From positions 868,001-932,000 of the forward strand of contig NZ_BAABAY010000001.1 in assembly GCF_039537665.1 (NCBI RefSeq): 64,000 bases of DNA, given 5' to 3'. Made by a program: the position numbers and the translations under genes. Below, piece by piece: positions 53,484 through 62,238 of this stretch; the first letter of the stretch is position 1, and each line of letters begins with the position of its first letter. Source of the DNA: Gaetbulibacter_A aestuarii (GTDB taxonomy: Bacteria; Bacteroidota; Bacteroidia; Flavobacteriales; Flavobacteriaceae). The notes under the pieces are model-generated. The model saw only the letters and a program-made list of their open reading frames with translations. It did not search any database and was not told where the DNA came from.

Positions 53484-53984
53484 TTAATTAGTTTTATGTC
53501 TTAGGGTTATTTTATGTCGCAACTCAGAAACAGAGTCCATCGCTTCATCCAAAAACTGGATGTAATCGTCGTGTAAATCCGTATCAAATTTTATAGATTC
53601 ATCTGAGATATTTTCGTTTTCATGCTCTTTATAGGCCTTAATTTCTTGATGTAAGGCTTTTTGGTCAGACCAGGAAGCTATCATTTTATCAATACCCTGG
53701 ATCACCATGTCCTTATTGATGATAAAATATTTCTTTCGGTCGCCCGGTTTTGTAAAGTAGGTGATCTTTTCTAAGTTCTGCAGGTGATTCAGGTGGGTGG
53801 AAATACTACTTTTACTTGCTGCTAATTGCTCAACAAGATCCTCGAAGGTCGTCCCGGCTTTTCCTGTAAGGATAATAAACGCCAGGATCCGCGAGGCCAA
53901 TGGGGCCAGGGACTCCGTGTTCTCCATAAGAACGCCGAGCTTTTCAACCAGATTCTGTTTTTGTTTACAAATTTGTTTTTCCAT
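53484..53984 (-). CDS. GbsR/MarR-type transcriptional regulator of the RND operon
   Basis: 166 residues from ATG 53984. A winged-helix domain with SLAPLASRILAFIILTGKAG, TFEDLVEQLAASKSSISTHL (recognition helix) and KKYFIINKDM wing is the GbsR-family pattern. It is the first gene of the RND operon and probably its repressor. The in-frame ATG at 54011 is rejected because that codon lies next to the -7 box (54001-54008), i.e. upstream of the likely transcription start. Confidence 0.85.
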   Translation of the reverse strand: MEKQICKQKQNLVEKLGVLMENTESLAPLASRILAFIILTGKAGTTFEDLVEQLAASKSSISTHLNHLQNLEKITYFTKPGDRKKYFIINKDMVIQGIDKMIASWSDQKALHQEIKAYKEHENENISDESIKFDTDLHDDYIQFLDEAMDSVSELRHKITLRHKTN

Positions 53985-54000
53985 AGCATCTTTGAGTTTG

Positions 54001-54033
54001 CAAAGATACATATTGGTTCGTTTTGTACCGAAC
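54001..54033 (-). promoter_or_regulatory. Promoter and palindromic operator of the RND operon
   Basis: On the minus strand TATCTTTG (54008-54001) fits the TAnnTTTG -7 box, with TTCGG at 54032-54028 in the -33 place (19-bp spacing). GTTCG-N8-CGAAC at 54016-54033 is an inverted repeat over the -33 box and spacer, a natural place for GbsR autorepression. The predicted transcript start is about 10 nt before ATG 53984. Confidence 0.55.
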
Positions 54034-54060
54034 TAAACGAAGTTAAGAAAATGTTAAAAT

Positions 54061-54087
54061 AAAAAACCGAAGTTATTAGCTTCGGTT
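54061..54087 (-). terminator. Rho-independent terminator of pheS
   Basis: On the minus strand AACCGAAG and CTTCGGTT form an 8-bp stem with a 7-nt loop followed by TTTTTTATTTT. It lies 28 bp after the pheS stop codon and before the RND operon promoter. Confidence 0.75.
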
Positions 54088-54114
54088 ATAATTTATTTAA
54101 AAGTAATAGTTTAG

Positions 54115-55134
54115 TTACAGCGCACTCTTGAATTGCTCCAAAAAGCGTACGTCATTCTCACTTAACAAGCGGATATCACCAATTTGATGCAATAACATCG
54201 CGATGCGGTCTATGCCCATACCAAATGCAAAACCGGAATAGGTTTTTGAGTCGATGCCACAGTTCTCCAAAACGTTCGGATCAACCATACCACAACCCAT
54301 TATTTCCAGCCAACCGGTACCTTTGGTAATACGGTAATCAATGTCGGTTTCCAATCCCCAGTAAACATCAACTTCAGCACTTGGTTCTGTAAATGGAAAG
54401 TACGACGGACGTAAACGGATCTTACTCTTACCAAACATCTCTGTGGTAAAGTGTTGTAAGGTTTGTTTCAGATCGGCAAAACTCACATCCTTATCAATAT
54501 ACAAGCCTTCTACCTGGTGGAAAAAACAGTGCGAACGCGCCGAGATCGCTTCATTTCTATAAACGCGGCCCGGAGAGATCGTGCGAATAGGAGGTTTATT
54601 ATTTTCCATGTAACGCACTTGAACAGAGCTCGTATGCGTACGCAATAAAATATCCGGATTCGTTTGAATAAAAAAGGTATCCTGCATATCGCGCGCCGGA
54701 TGATATTCCGGAAGGTTCAACGCGGTAAAATTATGCCAGTCATCCTCAATTTCCGGACCTTCACTCACATTAAAACCAATGCGTGAAAAAATATCAATGA
54801 TCTGGTTTTTCACGATCGATATCGGATGTCTTGCCCCAATTTCAATAGCAGCACCCGGACGCGAAAGATCACCATAATATCCTTTGGTATCTTCCTTTTT
54901 ATCCAAGGCCTCTTTTAGGTCGTTAACGCGGTCTTCCGCTGCCTTTTTCAAAGTATTCAGCGCCTGTCCGTATTCTTTTTTCTGGTCGTTCGCCACGCTT
55001 TTAAAGTCGGCAAAGAACTGGTTCAGCAAGCCTTTTTTACCTAAATATTTTATGCGGAATGCCTCAACCTCCTCTTTGGTCTGCGCTTTAAACGCTTTCG
55101 CTTCGGCAATATGTTCCTTTATCTTATCTATCAT
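54115..55134 (-). CDS. pheS: Phenylalanyl-tRNA synthetase alpha subunit
   Basis: 339 residues from ATG 55134. A coiled-coil N-terminus (EHIAEAKAFKAQTKEEVEAF) leads to class II synthetase motif 2 RVYRNEAISARSHCFFHQVEGL and motif 3 GFAFGMGIDRIAMLLHQIGD. DTFFIQTNPDILLRTHTSSVQ is a standard PheS segment. It charges tRNA-Phe as an alpha2beta2 enzyme with PheT, which is not in this window. The in-frame ATG at 55155 lies next to the promoter box at 55153-55160, so the shorter start is preferred. A terminator follows. Confidence 0.95.
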   Translation of the reverse strand: MIDKIKEHIAEAKAFKAQTKEEVEAFRIKYLGKKGLLNQFFADFKSVANDQKKEYGQALNTLKKAAEDRVNDLKEALDKKEDTKGYYGDLSRPGAAIEIGARHPISIVKNQIIDIFSRIGFNVSEGPEIEDDWHNFTALNLPEYHPARDMQDTFFIQTNPDILLRTHTSSVQVRYMENNKPPIRTISPGRVYRNEAISARSHCFFHQVEGLYIDKDVSFADLKQTLQHFTTEMFGKSKIRLRPSYFPFTEPSAEVDVYWGLETDIDYRITKGTGWLEIMGCGMVDPNVLENCGIDSKTYSGFAFGMGIDRIAMLLHQIGDIRLLSENDVRFLEQFKSAL

Positions 55135-55152
55135 AAGTTCCAAAAATGATGG

Positions 55153-55160
55153 CAAATTTA
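55153..55160 (-). promoter_or_regulatory. -7 promoter box of pheS
   Basis: TAAATTTG on the minus strand matches TAnnTTTG. A TTCG lies about 18 bp upstream in the -33 position. The ATG at 55134 follows 18 bp downstream, giving a short leader. Confidence 0.4.
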
Positions 55161-55230
55161 ATCAAATTATCCGCAAAACGAAGTGTTCGGCAGCAACTTA
55201 TCCCAAAATCTAATCCATTGATTTTCTGTT

Positions 55231-55356
55231 TTTGGGCGTTCCGGTCCCGCCTTCCGGGGCGGTACCGTCGGGCTTTCCACTATATCTTTTTTCTCCTGAC
55301 GTCAAAAAAAAGGATGCCGTTTCAATCCCTGCCTGCCGGCAGGCAGGCCTAACGCG
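55231..55356. repeat. Dispersed repeat with 20-bp GC-rich palindrome, copy 2
   Basis: The palindrome at 55328-55347 and the 32-bp block 55325-55356 are identical to 35668-35687 and 35665-35696. The same TTGGGCGTT start and GGGCTxTCC segment precede it, in the same orientation. It sits between pheS and the 55378 gene, and there is no gene in 55161-55377. Confidence 0.85.
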
Positions 55357-55377
55357 ACTCCAATCGGCGATCCCGAT

Positions 55378-55734
55378 TCACGAAATAAATTCAGCTTCTA
55401 AAAAGTAGTTTACTATGGCCTCTTTCATCAATAAGCTCTGTTCACCGGCCTTCAATGGCGGGAGTTGTTCCAAAGCCTTATAATGAGGCCATCCTTCATC
55501 ATCAACAAAATCCAGTTCGTAATAGCCGTACGGCATCAAAAGTTTGCAAATGGCAATATGCATGAGGTCAAGTTTCTGATCCTTCTTAAATTTCCGGTGA
55601 AACTGACCCAATTCCTGAACCCCGATCAGGTAAATTATAGCATCCAGATCCAAAGGATCTCCATCAGCAAATTTTTCCGATAATTTATGCACCACCTGCT
55701 CCCAGCGCGCCTTTAATTGTTCGTCTCTAGACAT
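55378..55734 (-). CDS. Conserved hypothetical protein
   Basis: 118 residues, soluble and mostly helical: MSRDEQLKARWEQVVHKLSE, DLDAIIYLIGVQELGQFHRK, DLMHIAICKLLMPYGYYELD, then VDDEGWPHYKALEQLPPLKA. Short proteins of this design are widespread in flavobacteria without known function. It is divergent from the cvpA-like gene. Confidence 0.7.
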   Translation of the reverse strand: MSRDEQLKARWEQVVHKLSEKFADGDPLDLDAIIYLIGVQELGQFHRKFKKDQKLDLMHIAICKLLMPYGYYELDFVDDEGWPHYKALEQLPPLKAGEQSLLMKEAIVNYFLEAEFIS

Positions 55735-55807
55735 AATAATTTTAAAGTTGCAAAGTTAATAAACCTACTTGTGACTATTATATTATATTTGTTTAAATGC
55801 TTTGCTT

Positions 55808-56350
55808 ATGAGTGCAATCGACATTGTGTTACTGATCCTGATCGGCTTCGGAATTTGGCGTGGTTTTAAAAACGGACTATTTGTAGAGATAGCCTCCATT
55901 GTGGCTCTGGTAGCCGGTGTTTTTGGGGCTATTTATTTTAGTCATTATGCCGGCGATTTTCTTAAAGAACAAACCAGCTGGGAGGAAAAGACCATACAGG
56001 TAGCTGCCTTCATCATTACCTTTGTTATCATTGTTGCGGCCATTTCACTGGCCGGAAAAGCACTTACCAAACTGGCCGATTTTGCTGCGCTGGGGATTAT
56101 CAATAAAATTTTTGGAGCCGTTTTTGGTGCCCTCAAGATCGCTTTGATCTTGAGTATTATTCTGGTGATTTTTGATCGCCTCAACAAGGAAATACCATTT
56201 ATGGAAAAATCCGATCTCGAAGGTTCCGTACTTTACATACCCGTTAAAAGTTTGGTGCCTGCAATCTTACCAAACATTCTTACTATTAATGGCGAATTGG
56301 TAAATATGGAAACTGAAAAGGCCAAAGAAGAAGCAAATGACACCCCTTAA
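55808..56350 (+). CDS. CvpA family membrane protein
   Basis: 180 residues from ATG 55808; an ATG two codons upstream is possible. IDIVLLILIGFGIWRGFKNG LFVEIAS at the start, four hydrophobic spans, and ALTKLADFAALGIINKIFGAVFGALK are CvpA hallmarks. CvpA proteins are inner-membrane proteins linked to colicin V production and envelope stress or bile tolerance in other bacteria. A TATATTTG box at 55784-55791 is a possible -7 promoter element. Confidence 0.85.
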   Translation: MSAIDIVLLILIGFGIWRGFKNGLFVEIASIVALVAGVFGAIYFSHYAGDFLKEQTSWEEKTIQVAAFIITFVIIVAAISLAGKALTKLADFAALGIINKIFGAVFGALKIALILSIILVIFDRLNKEIPFMEKSDLEGSVLYIPVKSLVPAILPNILTINGELVNMETEKAKEEANDTP

Positions 56351-56380
56351 AAAAAGCCTGCAATAAGCCTTTTTTCTTTT

Positions 56381-57007
56381 TTAATCCAGATGGTAAATTT
56401 CCATGATGTCTTTAAGATAATTCTCAAAATCTATTTTCAGATCAATAAGTTTTCCGGTATGCACATCAAAAACCCAACCATGAACTTGTAAACCACGTGC
56501 CCGGTAAGCCTTTTGTACTGCTGCCGTTTTAATAAGATTTACACATTGTTCCTTTACATTTAATTCAACCAGGCGGTCGTATTTCTTATTCTCATCCTTT
56601 ATTTCGTTGAGCTCTACTTTATGTAATCGATAGACATCCCGAATATTACGCAACCAACCATTCAAAACACCAAGATCAGCGGATTGCATAGCCGCTTTAA
56701 TACCGCCGCAGGCATAATGGCCGCAAACCACCACATGTTTTACTTTTAAATGGGTTACGGCGTATTCCACTACCGACATGGCATTCAGGTCGATTCCCGA
56801 AACCATGTTGGCTATATTCCGATGCACAAAAACATCGCCGGGCCCCAAACCCATAAGATCTTCAGCCGTAACACGGCTATCGCTGCAACCAATATAAAGG
56901 AACTCCGGACTTTGCCCTTTTCCTAATTCCTTAAAATAATCGGGGTCTAAGGAGAGTTTTTCCTTGATCCATTTTTCGTTGTTTTTAAATACATGATCTA
57001 ATGTCAT
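56381..57007 (-). CDS. Beta-class carbonic anhydrase
   Basis: 208 residues. Zinc ligands C41, H97 and C100 and the catalytic Asp43-Arg45 dyad are in FLYIGCSDSRVTAED and VVCGHYACGGIKAAM. Length and order fit clade-B beta carbonic anhydrases, which interconvert CO2 and bicarbonate in the cytoplasm. It is encoded 10 bp after the SulP transporter and surely co-transcribed, so it probably works on bicarbonate moved by that protein. It is convergent with the cvpA-like gene. Confidence 0.93.
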   Translation of the reverse strand: MTLDHVFKNNEKWIKEKLSLDPDYFKELGKGQSPEFLYIGCSDSRVTAEDLMGLGPGDVFVHRNIANMVSGIDLNAMSVVEYAVTHLKVKHVVVCGHYACGGIKAAMQSADLGVLNGWLRNIRDVYRLHKVELNEIKDENKKYDRLVELNVKEQCVNLIKTAAVQKAYRARGLQVHGWVFDVHTGKLIDLKIDFENYLKDIMEIYHLD

Positions 57008-57017
57008 AAGCGGCGAT

Positions 57018-58874
57018 TTAAGAAGTTAATTCATTTTGTTTTACCCATTTCAAACAGTTGTTAAGATCGTTAAAAAGGTGATCAACAGGGACTAAATCCG
57101 GAATGATATCAATACGCTCCATCATGTATCTGGGCTGCTTTAACAAACCTACGAAAAGTATTTGAATGTTTTTATGGCTAAGTTCCAGAAGCATATCTTC
57201 CAGAGCATAAAGCCCCGACTGATCCATATATTGCATGCGTCCCAGCCTGAAAATAACCACCAGAGCCGTTTCGGGAATTTGTGCTGCCAATTGTTGAAAA
57301 TCACTTGTTGATCCAAAAAATAAAGGGCCTTTAATATGTTTTATAAATACTTTGTCCTGAAGGCTCGCAGGAAACTCACCTGGTAAATTATTTTCAACGT
57401 TAAGAGGTTTTACTTTACTGCGCTTACCCGTGAGATCACCAATTTTTTTCATGAATAGCAATGAGGCAATGATCAAACCAATACCTACAGCATAAACCAG
57501 ATTCCAGAATGTTGAAAGACCAAGTACAATGAGCATAATAAGTACTTCAGAACTGAATTTTATTGGTCCGAGTGAAATATCTTTTGGTAAACTTCCAATG
57601 GCTTTTAAGCCTTTATAATCCATCACGCCAATACCAACTGTAATCAGGATTCCGGCCAATACAGCAGCCGGTATCCTGGAGGCTATTGGCCCCAGACCTA
57701 AAAGGATAATTAATAGCATCACTCCGGCGATCATCCCGGATAATTTGGTTTTACCGCCCGATGAAATATTCACTACCGTTCTGATGGTTGCTCCGGCCCC
57801 GGGAATGCCACCAAATACAGCGGCGATACTGTTACCAATGCCCTGACCAACTAATTCCTTATTAGGTTTGTGTTTGGTTTTGGTCATGTTGTCTGCTACT
57901 ACGCTGGTAAGCAGAGAATCGATTGCTCCTAAAAGCGCCAGGGTTAAAGCGGTGAAAATATAAGGTGTAATACTACTCAGATTAAAACTGCTAAAAATTT
58001 CGAGATTAGGCATTGGCAAACCACTTGGTATGGCTTCTATGGGGCGATAATTCAAACCAAAACCAACAGCAATGCCAGACATCACTAGCAAGGCTACAAG
58101 TGTGCTTGGTACAGCCTTTGTGATCCGCTTAAAACCATAAATAATAAATATAGTTCCCAAAGCCAATAGTAATTCTAGCCAATTAATATTTTGTAGTGCC
58201 TTGGGCAAGATTTTTAAAGCGCCTAAAGCACCTGAGGCTTCTTTACCAGCCAACGTTTGAGATTCTTTATAAATATCGGCTGCAGTGCTTTGTTGTGCAC
58301 GCCGTATAGTTTCTTTAAAGTTTTCTAGCACTAAAATGCCTTCACCGGCTTCCTCCTTTAAAATGTTTTCCAGAATAACCTCTTCAGCCTGAGGTTTGAA
58401 AGTTTCAACATAGGCTTTGTCTTCTTTAGGATAATAACCCAATGATGGAGAGATTTGGGTAAGCAGGATAATGACCCCAATGGCTGTCATAAAACCTGAA
58501 ACTACCGGATACGGGATATACCGAATGTATTTTCCTAAGCCTATTACACCAAATCCGATTTGCATAAAACCTGCCAATAAAAATACAGTAAGAATAACAG
58601 GTAAGGCCTTATCGATATCACCGTCGTTGGCAGCGATTATAGTTGCAATAACAACCATACTAACTGCCGTCATTGGGGCGGTTGGACCTGATATCTGGGT
58701 GTTAGTTCCTCCAAAAAGTGCTGCAAAAAAACTTATGAATATAGCACCGTAAAGCCCTGCGGTTGGACCCAGGCCCGAGGAAACACCAAAAGCCAGAGCC
58801 AGAGGTAAAGCTACAATACCTGCGGTAATACCACCAAAGGCATCACCTTTGAGATTAGAAAAAAAGTGTTTCAT
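57018..58874 (-). CDS. SulP family anion (probably bicarbonate) transporter with STAS domain
   Basis: 618 residues. It begins DAFGGITAGIVALPLALAFG (SulP signature), with multiple spans, TNTQISGPTAPMTAVSMVVI, IPGAGATIRTVVNISSGGKT (conserved in SulP), and a cytoplasmic STAS domain at about 505-610 (VVIFRLGRMQYMDQSGLYAL). An extra loop of about 75 residues (KAYVETFKPQAEEVILEN... to ASGALGALK) lies between early spans. Pairing with a carbonic anhydrase points to bicarbonate rather than sulfate transport, as in BicA-like systems. Confidence 0.88.
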   Translation of the reverse strand: MKHFFSNLKGDAFGGITAGIVALPLALAFGVSSGLGPTAGLYGAIFISFFAALFGGTNTQISGPTAPMTAVSMVVIATIIAANDGDIDKALPVILTVFLLAGFMQIGFGVIGLGKYIRYIPYPVVSGFMTAIGVIILLTQISPSLGYYPKEDKAYVETFKPQAEEVILENILKEEAGEGILVLENFKETIRRAQQSTAADIYKESQTLAGKEASGALGALKILPKALQNINWLELLLALGTIFIIYGFKRITKAVPSTLVALLVMSGIAVGFGLNYRPIEAIPSGLPMPNLEIFSSFNLSSITPYIFTALTLALLGAIDSLLTSVVADNMTKTKHKPNKELVGQGIGNSIAAVFGGIPGAGATIRTVVNISSGGKTKLSGMIAGVMLLIILLGLGPIASRIPAAVLAGILITVGIGVMDYKGLKAIGSLPKDISLGPIKFSSEVLIMLIVLGLSTFWNLVYAVGIGLIIASLLFMKKIGDLTGKRSKVKPLNVENNLPGEFPASLQDKVFIKHIKGPLFFGSTSDFQQLAAQIPETALVVIFRLGRMQYMDQSGLYALEDMLLELSHKNIQILFVGLLKQPRYMMERIDIIPDLVPVDHLFNDLNNCLKWVKQNELTS

Positions 58875-58989
58875 TTTGAGTTTTAGTTTGTTGATTATTT
58901 TTTGGTTGCTAAATGTTATTTAACAATGAATACGATGCGAATTCAGGGTGTTTTTAATTCTTAGAACGCCGAATATTCAGGCTTAACTC

Positions 58990-59292
58990 CTAAGTGGTTT
59001 TCAGGCGTGGGGGTGGAAAGATTAAACTCAAATAGGGTTTGGAGTAACTCGTATAAAGATGGAATAATGATTTTTGTTTTGCAAGATGATAATTTTCGGT
59101 TGATCTGTTTGACAAATCTTGAAACGACAAATCGATTTCATTAATATTTTCAGGGCCGTTTTCGGTTTCCGCTGAGGTATCATCCATTAAAACGACATGA
59201 ACTTTTCGATCAAACAACAGCGTCATAGTGGGTGTTAGCAAAAGCACCAAAAAGGTTAAAGATAATATGATCGTAAGTGTTTTTTTGTACAT
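58990..59292 (-). CDS. Small membrane or secreted protein
   Basis: 100 residues. MYKKTLTIILSLTFLVLLLT gives one signal or anchor helix. The rest is acidic in the middle (DDTSAETENGPENINEIDLS) and ends in a short Pro-rich tail (IFPPPRLKTT). Small proteins of this design sit next to metal- or anion-transport genes in flavobacteria, but I recognise no family. It is upstream of the SulP gene with a 115-bp gap. Confidence 0.5.
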   Translation of the reverse strand: MYKKTLTIILSLTFLVLLLTPTMTLLFDRKVHVVLMDDTSAETENGPENINEIDLSFQDLSNRSTENYHLAKQKSLFHLYTSYSKPYLSLIFPPPRLKTT

Positions 59293-59413
59293 CCTAAGGC
59301 ATGATAATACCCTAAATATAGTGCTATTTTAGTAAAATAAAATGTAATCTCCTGATTAATAGTACACCTTGTGGTTGTAGGAGAGATAAATAAAAATTAA
59401 GTCTTTTTGGAAC

Positions 59414-60442
59414 TTATTCAGGGATTTGCTGACTTAAACAATGCAAGGTTCCAAAGCCCCAGATAATATCAATAGCACTGATACCGATCACCTCGCGTTT
59501 GGGGAAACATTCCGCTATGATATTCAATGCGACCCTATCGTTGGGATCATTAAAAACAGGTACCAATACACTATTATTCAAGATCAAAAAGTTAGCGTAA
59601 CTGGCGGGTAAATTAATGGTTTCAAAAAGGATATCCTTAGGCATTGGTAAAGTCACAATATTCGGCTTTTTTCCATTTTCCAAAGAGGCATTATGCAAAC
59701 GATCTAAATTATCTTGAAGCGGAGCATAATTCGGGTGACTTTTATCCTTTTCAACCACCGTAACAATCGTATCCTCATTCACAAATCTACAGAGATCATC
59801 GATGTGGCCATGGGTATCATCGCCACGGATGCCATCGCCGAGCCAAATGGTATTTGTAACGCCTAAAAATTCTTTGAAAATAGTTTCGTAATCGGCTTTA
59901 GTAAATCCGGGATTACGCACCTGAATGGAAGGATGCAACAAGCATTCTTCAGAGGTCAACAAGGTGCCTTTTCCGTTCACATCAATAGCTCCGCCTTCTA
60001 GGACTACTGGTTTGCCTTTATACATTACCTGAGTTAAAGGAACATTGAGAGTTTCAGCCACTTTTTCAGGAACGTGCTTATCTAGACGGTAGTTTTTGTA
60101 TTTCGCCCAACCGTTAAAATTAAAATTCAAGGCTTCGCGTTTTGAACCGTTCTTTACGATAATTGGACCCGAATCGCGCATCCAGCTGCGGTTGGTTTTT
60201 TGTGAAATAAAAGTGATTTTTTTAAGGTCAACATGGGCGCGCTCCAACATGCTGATCACTTTAGATTGATGTGAATTGTCAACTACAATCAAAAATAATG
60301 ATTCGTAAGTTGTAACCTTCTTAATGAATTCTACAAATGCCCATTGTATAGCCTGAAATTTTCCAGGCCAGTCTTTTCCATTGTGAGGAAAACACAAGAG
60401 GATACCTTGCTGTGGTTCCCATTCTGCCGGAAATCGTCTCAT
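59414..60442 (-). CDS. aguA: Agmatine deiminase
   Basis: 342 residues, peptidyl-arginine-deiminase fold. MRRFPAEWEPQQGILLCFPH opens the protein, then SWMRDSGPIIV (substrate Asp), VVLEGGAIDVNGKGTLLTSE, GDDTHGHIDDLCRFVN (catalytic His/Asp) and the C-terminal nucleophile Cys335 in GFGTLHCLSQQIPE. It converts agmatine to N-carbamoylputrescine. Its start overlaps the stop of the next-step enzyme gene by 4 bp, which supports the pathway assignment. Confidence 0.93.
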   Translation of the reverse strand: MRRFPAEWEPQQGILLCFPHNGKDWPGKFQAIQWAFVEFIKKVTTYESLFLIVVDNSHQSKVISMLERAHVDLKKITFISQKTNRSWMRDSGPIIVKNGSKREALNFNFNGWAKYKNYRLDKHVPEKVAETLNVPLTQVMYKGKPVVLEGGAIDVNGKGTLLTSEECLLHPSIQVRNPGFTKADYETIFKEFLGVTNTIWLGDGIRGDDTHGHIDDLCRFVNEDTIVTVVEKDKSHPNYAPLQDNLDRLHNASLENGKKPNIVTLPMPKDILFETINLPASYANFLILNNSVLVPVFNDPNDRVALNIIAECFPKREVIGISAIDIIWGFGTLHCLSQQIPE

Positions 60443-61323
60443 TCGTCCAGGGCTCTTTTTGTAAGGTCACCAAACGCATCGATACGACGGTCTCTGAAGA
60501 ATGGCCAATTCTGACGGACGTTTTCCTGAAGGTCAAGATCCACTTCAGCCATTAAAATCTCTTCCCTATCGTGTGAAGCCTGAGCAAGGATTTCACCTTG
60601 AGGGCCTACAATAAATGAAGCACCCCAAAATTCAATACCGTCGGTATTCGGAACATATTGTTCCAAACCAATGCGGTTCGCTGCTGCTACATAAATACCA
60701 TTGGCCACGGCATGCCCTTTCATAACATTCATCCAGGCGCCATATTGGTTGGTGCCATATTGTTCTTTTTCTCCGGGATGCCAACCTATTGCGGTAGGAT
60801 AGAATAGGACTTCCGCTCCTTTTAAAGCAGTAAGCCGGGCTGCTTCCGGATACCATTGATCCCAGCAAATTAGGGTGCCGATATTTCCTTTTTTGGTTTT
60901 TATGGATTTGAAACCGAGATCACCTGGCGTGAAATAGAATTTTTCATAAAAATGAGGATCATCCGGAATATGCATCTTGCGATATAATCCGGCTTCCGAT
61001 CCGTCAGTGTCTATAATGTAAGCACTGTTATGGTAAATACCTGCCATGCGTTTTTCAAAGAACGGCACAATAATAACCACGCCTAATGCCTTGGCTAAAG
61101 CACTAAAGGCTTTAAAGGAGGTACTATATAAAGGTTCCGCCAATTCAAAATTGGAGACATCTTCACTTTGGCAGAAATAATGACTGCTATATAGTTCGGG
61201 CAGGCAGATTACTTCAGCGCCTTCTTTGGCTGCTTTTTTGACCCACGTTGTACATTTTTCAAGGTTATTTTTTGGCGTGTCGTTCAGATTTAATTGAACT
61301 ACAGCAATTTTGTATTTTCCCAT
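60439..61323 (-). CDS. aguB: N-carbamoylputrescine amidase
   Basis: 294 residues from ATG 61323 (MGKYKIAVVQLNLND); an ATG three codons upstream is possible. The nitrilase-type triad is visible: Glu in VICLPELYSSHYF, Lys in LYRKMHIPDD, and Cys in GTLICWDQWYPEAARL. It hydrolyses N-carbamoylputrescine to putrescine, CO2 and ammonia. It is co-transcribed with aguA and completes the agmatine-to-putrescine route. No arginine decarboxylase gene is in the window. Confidence 0.93.
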   Translation of the reverse strand: MGKYKIAVVQLNLNDTPKNNLEKCTTWVKKAAKEGAEVICLPELYSSHYFCQSEDVSNFELAEPLYSTSFKAFSALAKALGVVIIVPFFEKRMAGIYHNSAYIIDTDGSEAGLYRKMHIPDDPHFYEKFYFTPGDLGFKSIKTKKGNIGTLICWDQWYPEAARLTALKGAEVLFYPTAIGWHPGEKEQYGTNQYGAWMNVMKGHAVANGIYVAAANRIGLEQYVPNTDGIEFWGASFIVGPQGEILAQASHDREEILMAEVDLDLQENVRQNWPFFRDRRIDAFGDLTKRALDE

Positions 61324-61474
61324 ATTAGGCAATAAAATTAGGGTGTAAAATTAGTAAATATTAAAACTTTACACTTGATTTTTTATTTCAATATCTTAAA
61401 AATAGAAAGAATTTGACCAGCAAAAAAATGACGCTCGTAATTAAGAACAAAAAAGGATCGAAAGAAGAAGTCTT

Positions 61475-62236
61475 TTAACGCTTCAACATTCTAATATCCT
61501 GATTTGAGATCCAACCGGTTTTTCCATCAGACAACTTGATCTCAGACCAGTTTCCAATCGTATCAGTTACCTGTAGTTTGGTGCCTTCGTGAAGTCGGAA
61601 AGATTCTTCACTGCGCACATTGGGTTCACTTTTAACCTTACTTTCTTTCGCAAAAACAATCGCAGGATGATTGTTTTTTTCTAGTGTATGGCGGTAAAAG
61701 GCAGAAGATAAAGAGATCACTGCAACGCCTATGGCTACCAAACTTAATATAAACGTGGTACGTTTTCTAAGCGTTTCATATGAAAAGTGATAAATCAAAA
61801 ATAAGATCACAAAACAAATTACAGCCACCACACTGATGTAAGCCCACGTATCAGTGGTATAGAGATTTGTGGTATTATGAACCACTTTAGATAATCCTAC
61901 TTCCGGAATGCTATCAATGGCATCAATGGTCATATTTCGGGCGAAAGCCAAATTATTTTTTATGTCTTTGTCATCCGGATCGAGTTGCAAGGCCTTTTCA
62001 TAGTAATATATACTCGGCGCGATATTATTGAGCTTGTAATTGGCATTGGCCAGGTTAAAATACAACTCCGAGGAATGCATATTATGATCTAAAATAGTGC
62101 GGTACTTATCTATAGCTTCAGCATATTTTCCTTTATTGTAAAGGTCGTTTGCTTCGTTAAAAAGTGCCGTATTATTATCTTGCGCCATCATGTGCACGCT
62201 AAATAAAATGCTTATGTAGAATAAAAACTTTTTCAT
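61475..62236 (-). CDS. batE: BatE-like protein (TPR plus SH3 domain)
   Basis: 253 residues. A signal peptide is followed by TPR units (EANDLYNKGKYAEAIDKYRT, SELYFNLANANYKLNNIAPS, IYYYEKALQLDPDDKDIKNN), a span near 133-150 and another near 160-180, and a C-terminal bacterial SH3 domain (VRSEESFRLHEGTKLQVTD, GKTGWISNQDIRML). This is the BatE architecture. It is 2 bp downstream of batD. The Bat proteins of Bacteroides were linked to aerotolerance; their direct role is unknown. Confidence 0.85.
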   Translation of the reverse strand: MKKFLFYISILFSVHMMAQDNNTALFNEANDLYNKGKYAEAIDKYRTILDHNMHSSELYFNLANANYKLNNIAPSIYYYEKALQLDPDDKDIKNNLAFARNMTIDAIDSIPEVGLSKVVHNTTNLYTTDTWAYISVVAVICFVILFLIYHFSYETLRKRTTFILSLVAIGVAVISLSSAFYRHTLEKNNHPAIVFAKESKVKSEPNVRSEESFRLHEGTKLQVTDTIGNWSEIKLSDGKTGWISNQDIRMLKR

Positions 62237-62238
62237 TT

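Noticed and set aside
56350..56380. Bidirectional terminator between the convergent cvpA-like and carbonic anhydrase genes
   Set aside because: Only an A/T-rich stem (AAAAAAG/CTTTTTT) is present; it is too weak to list as a terminator.
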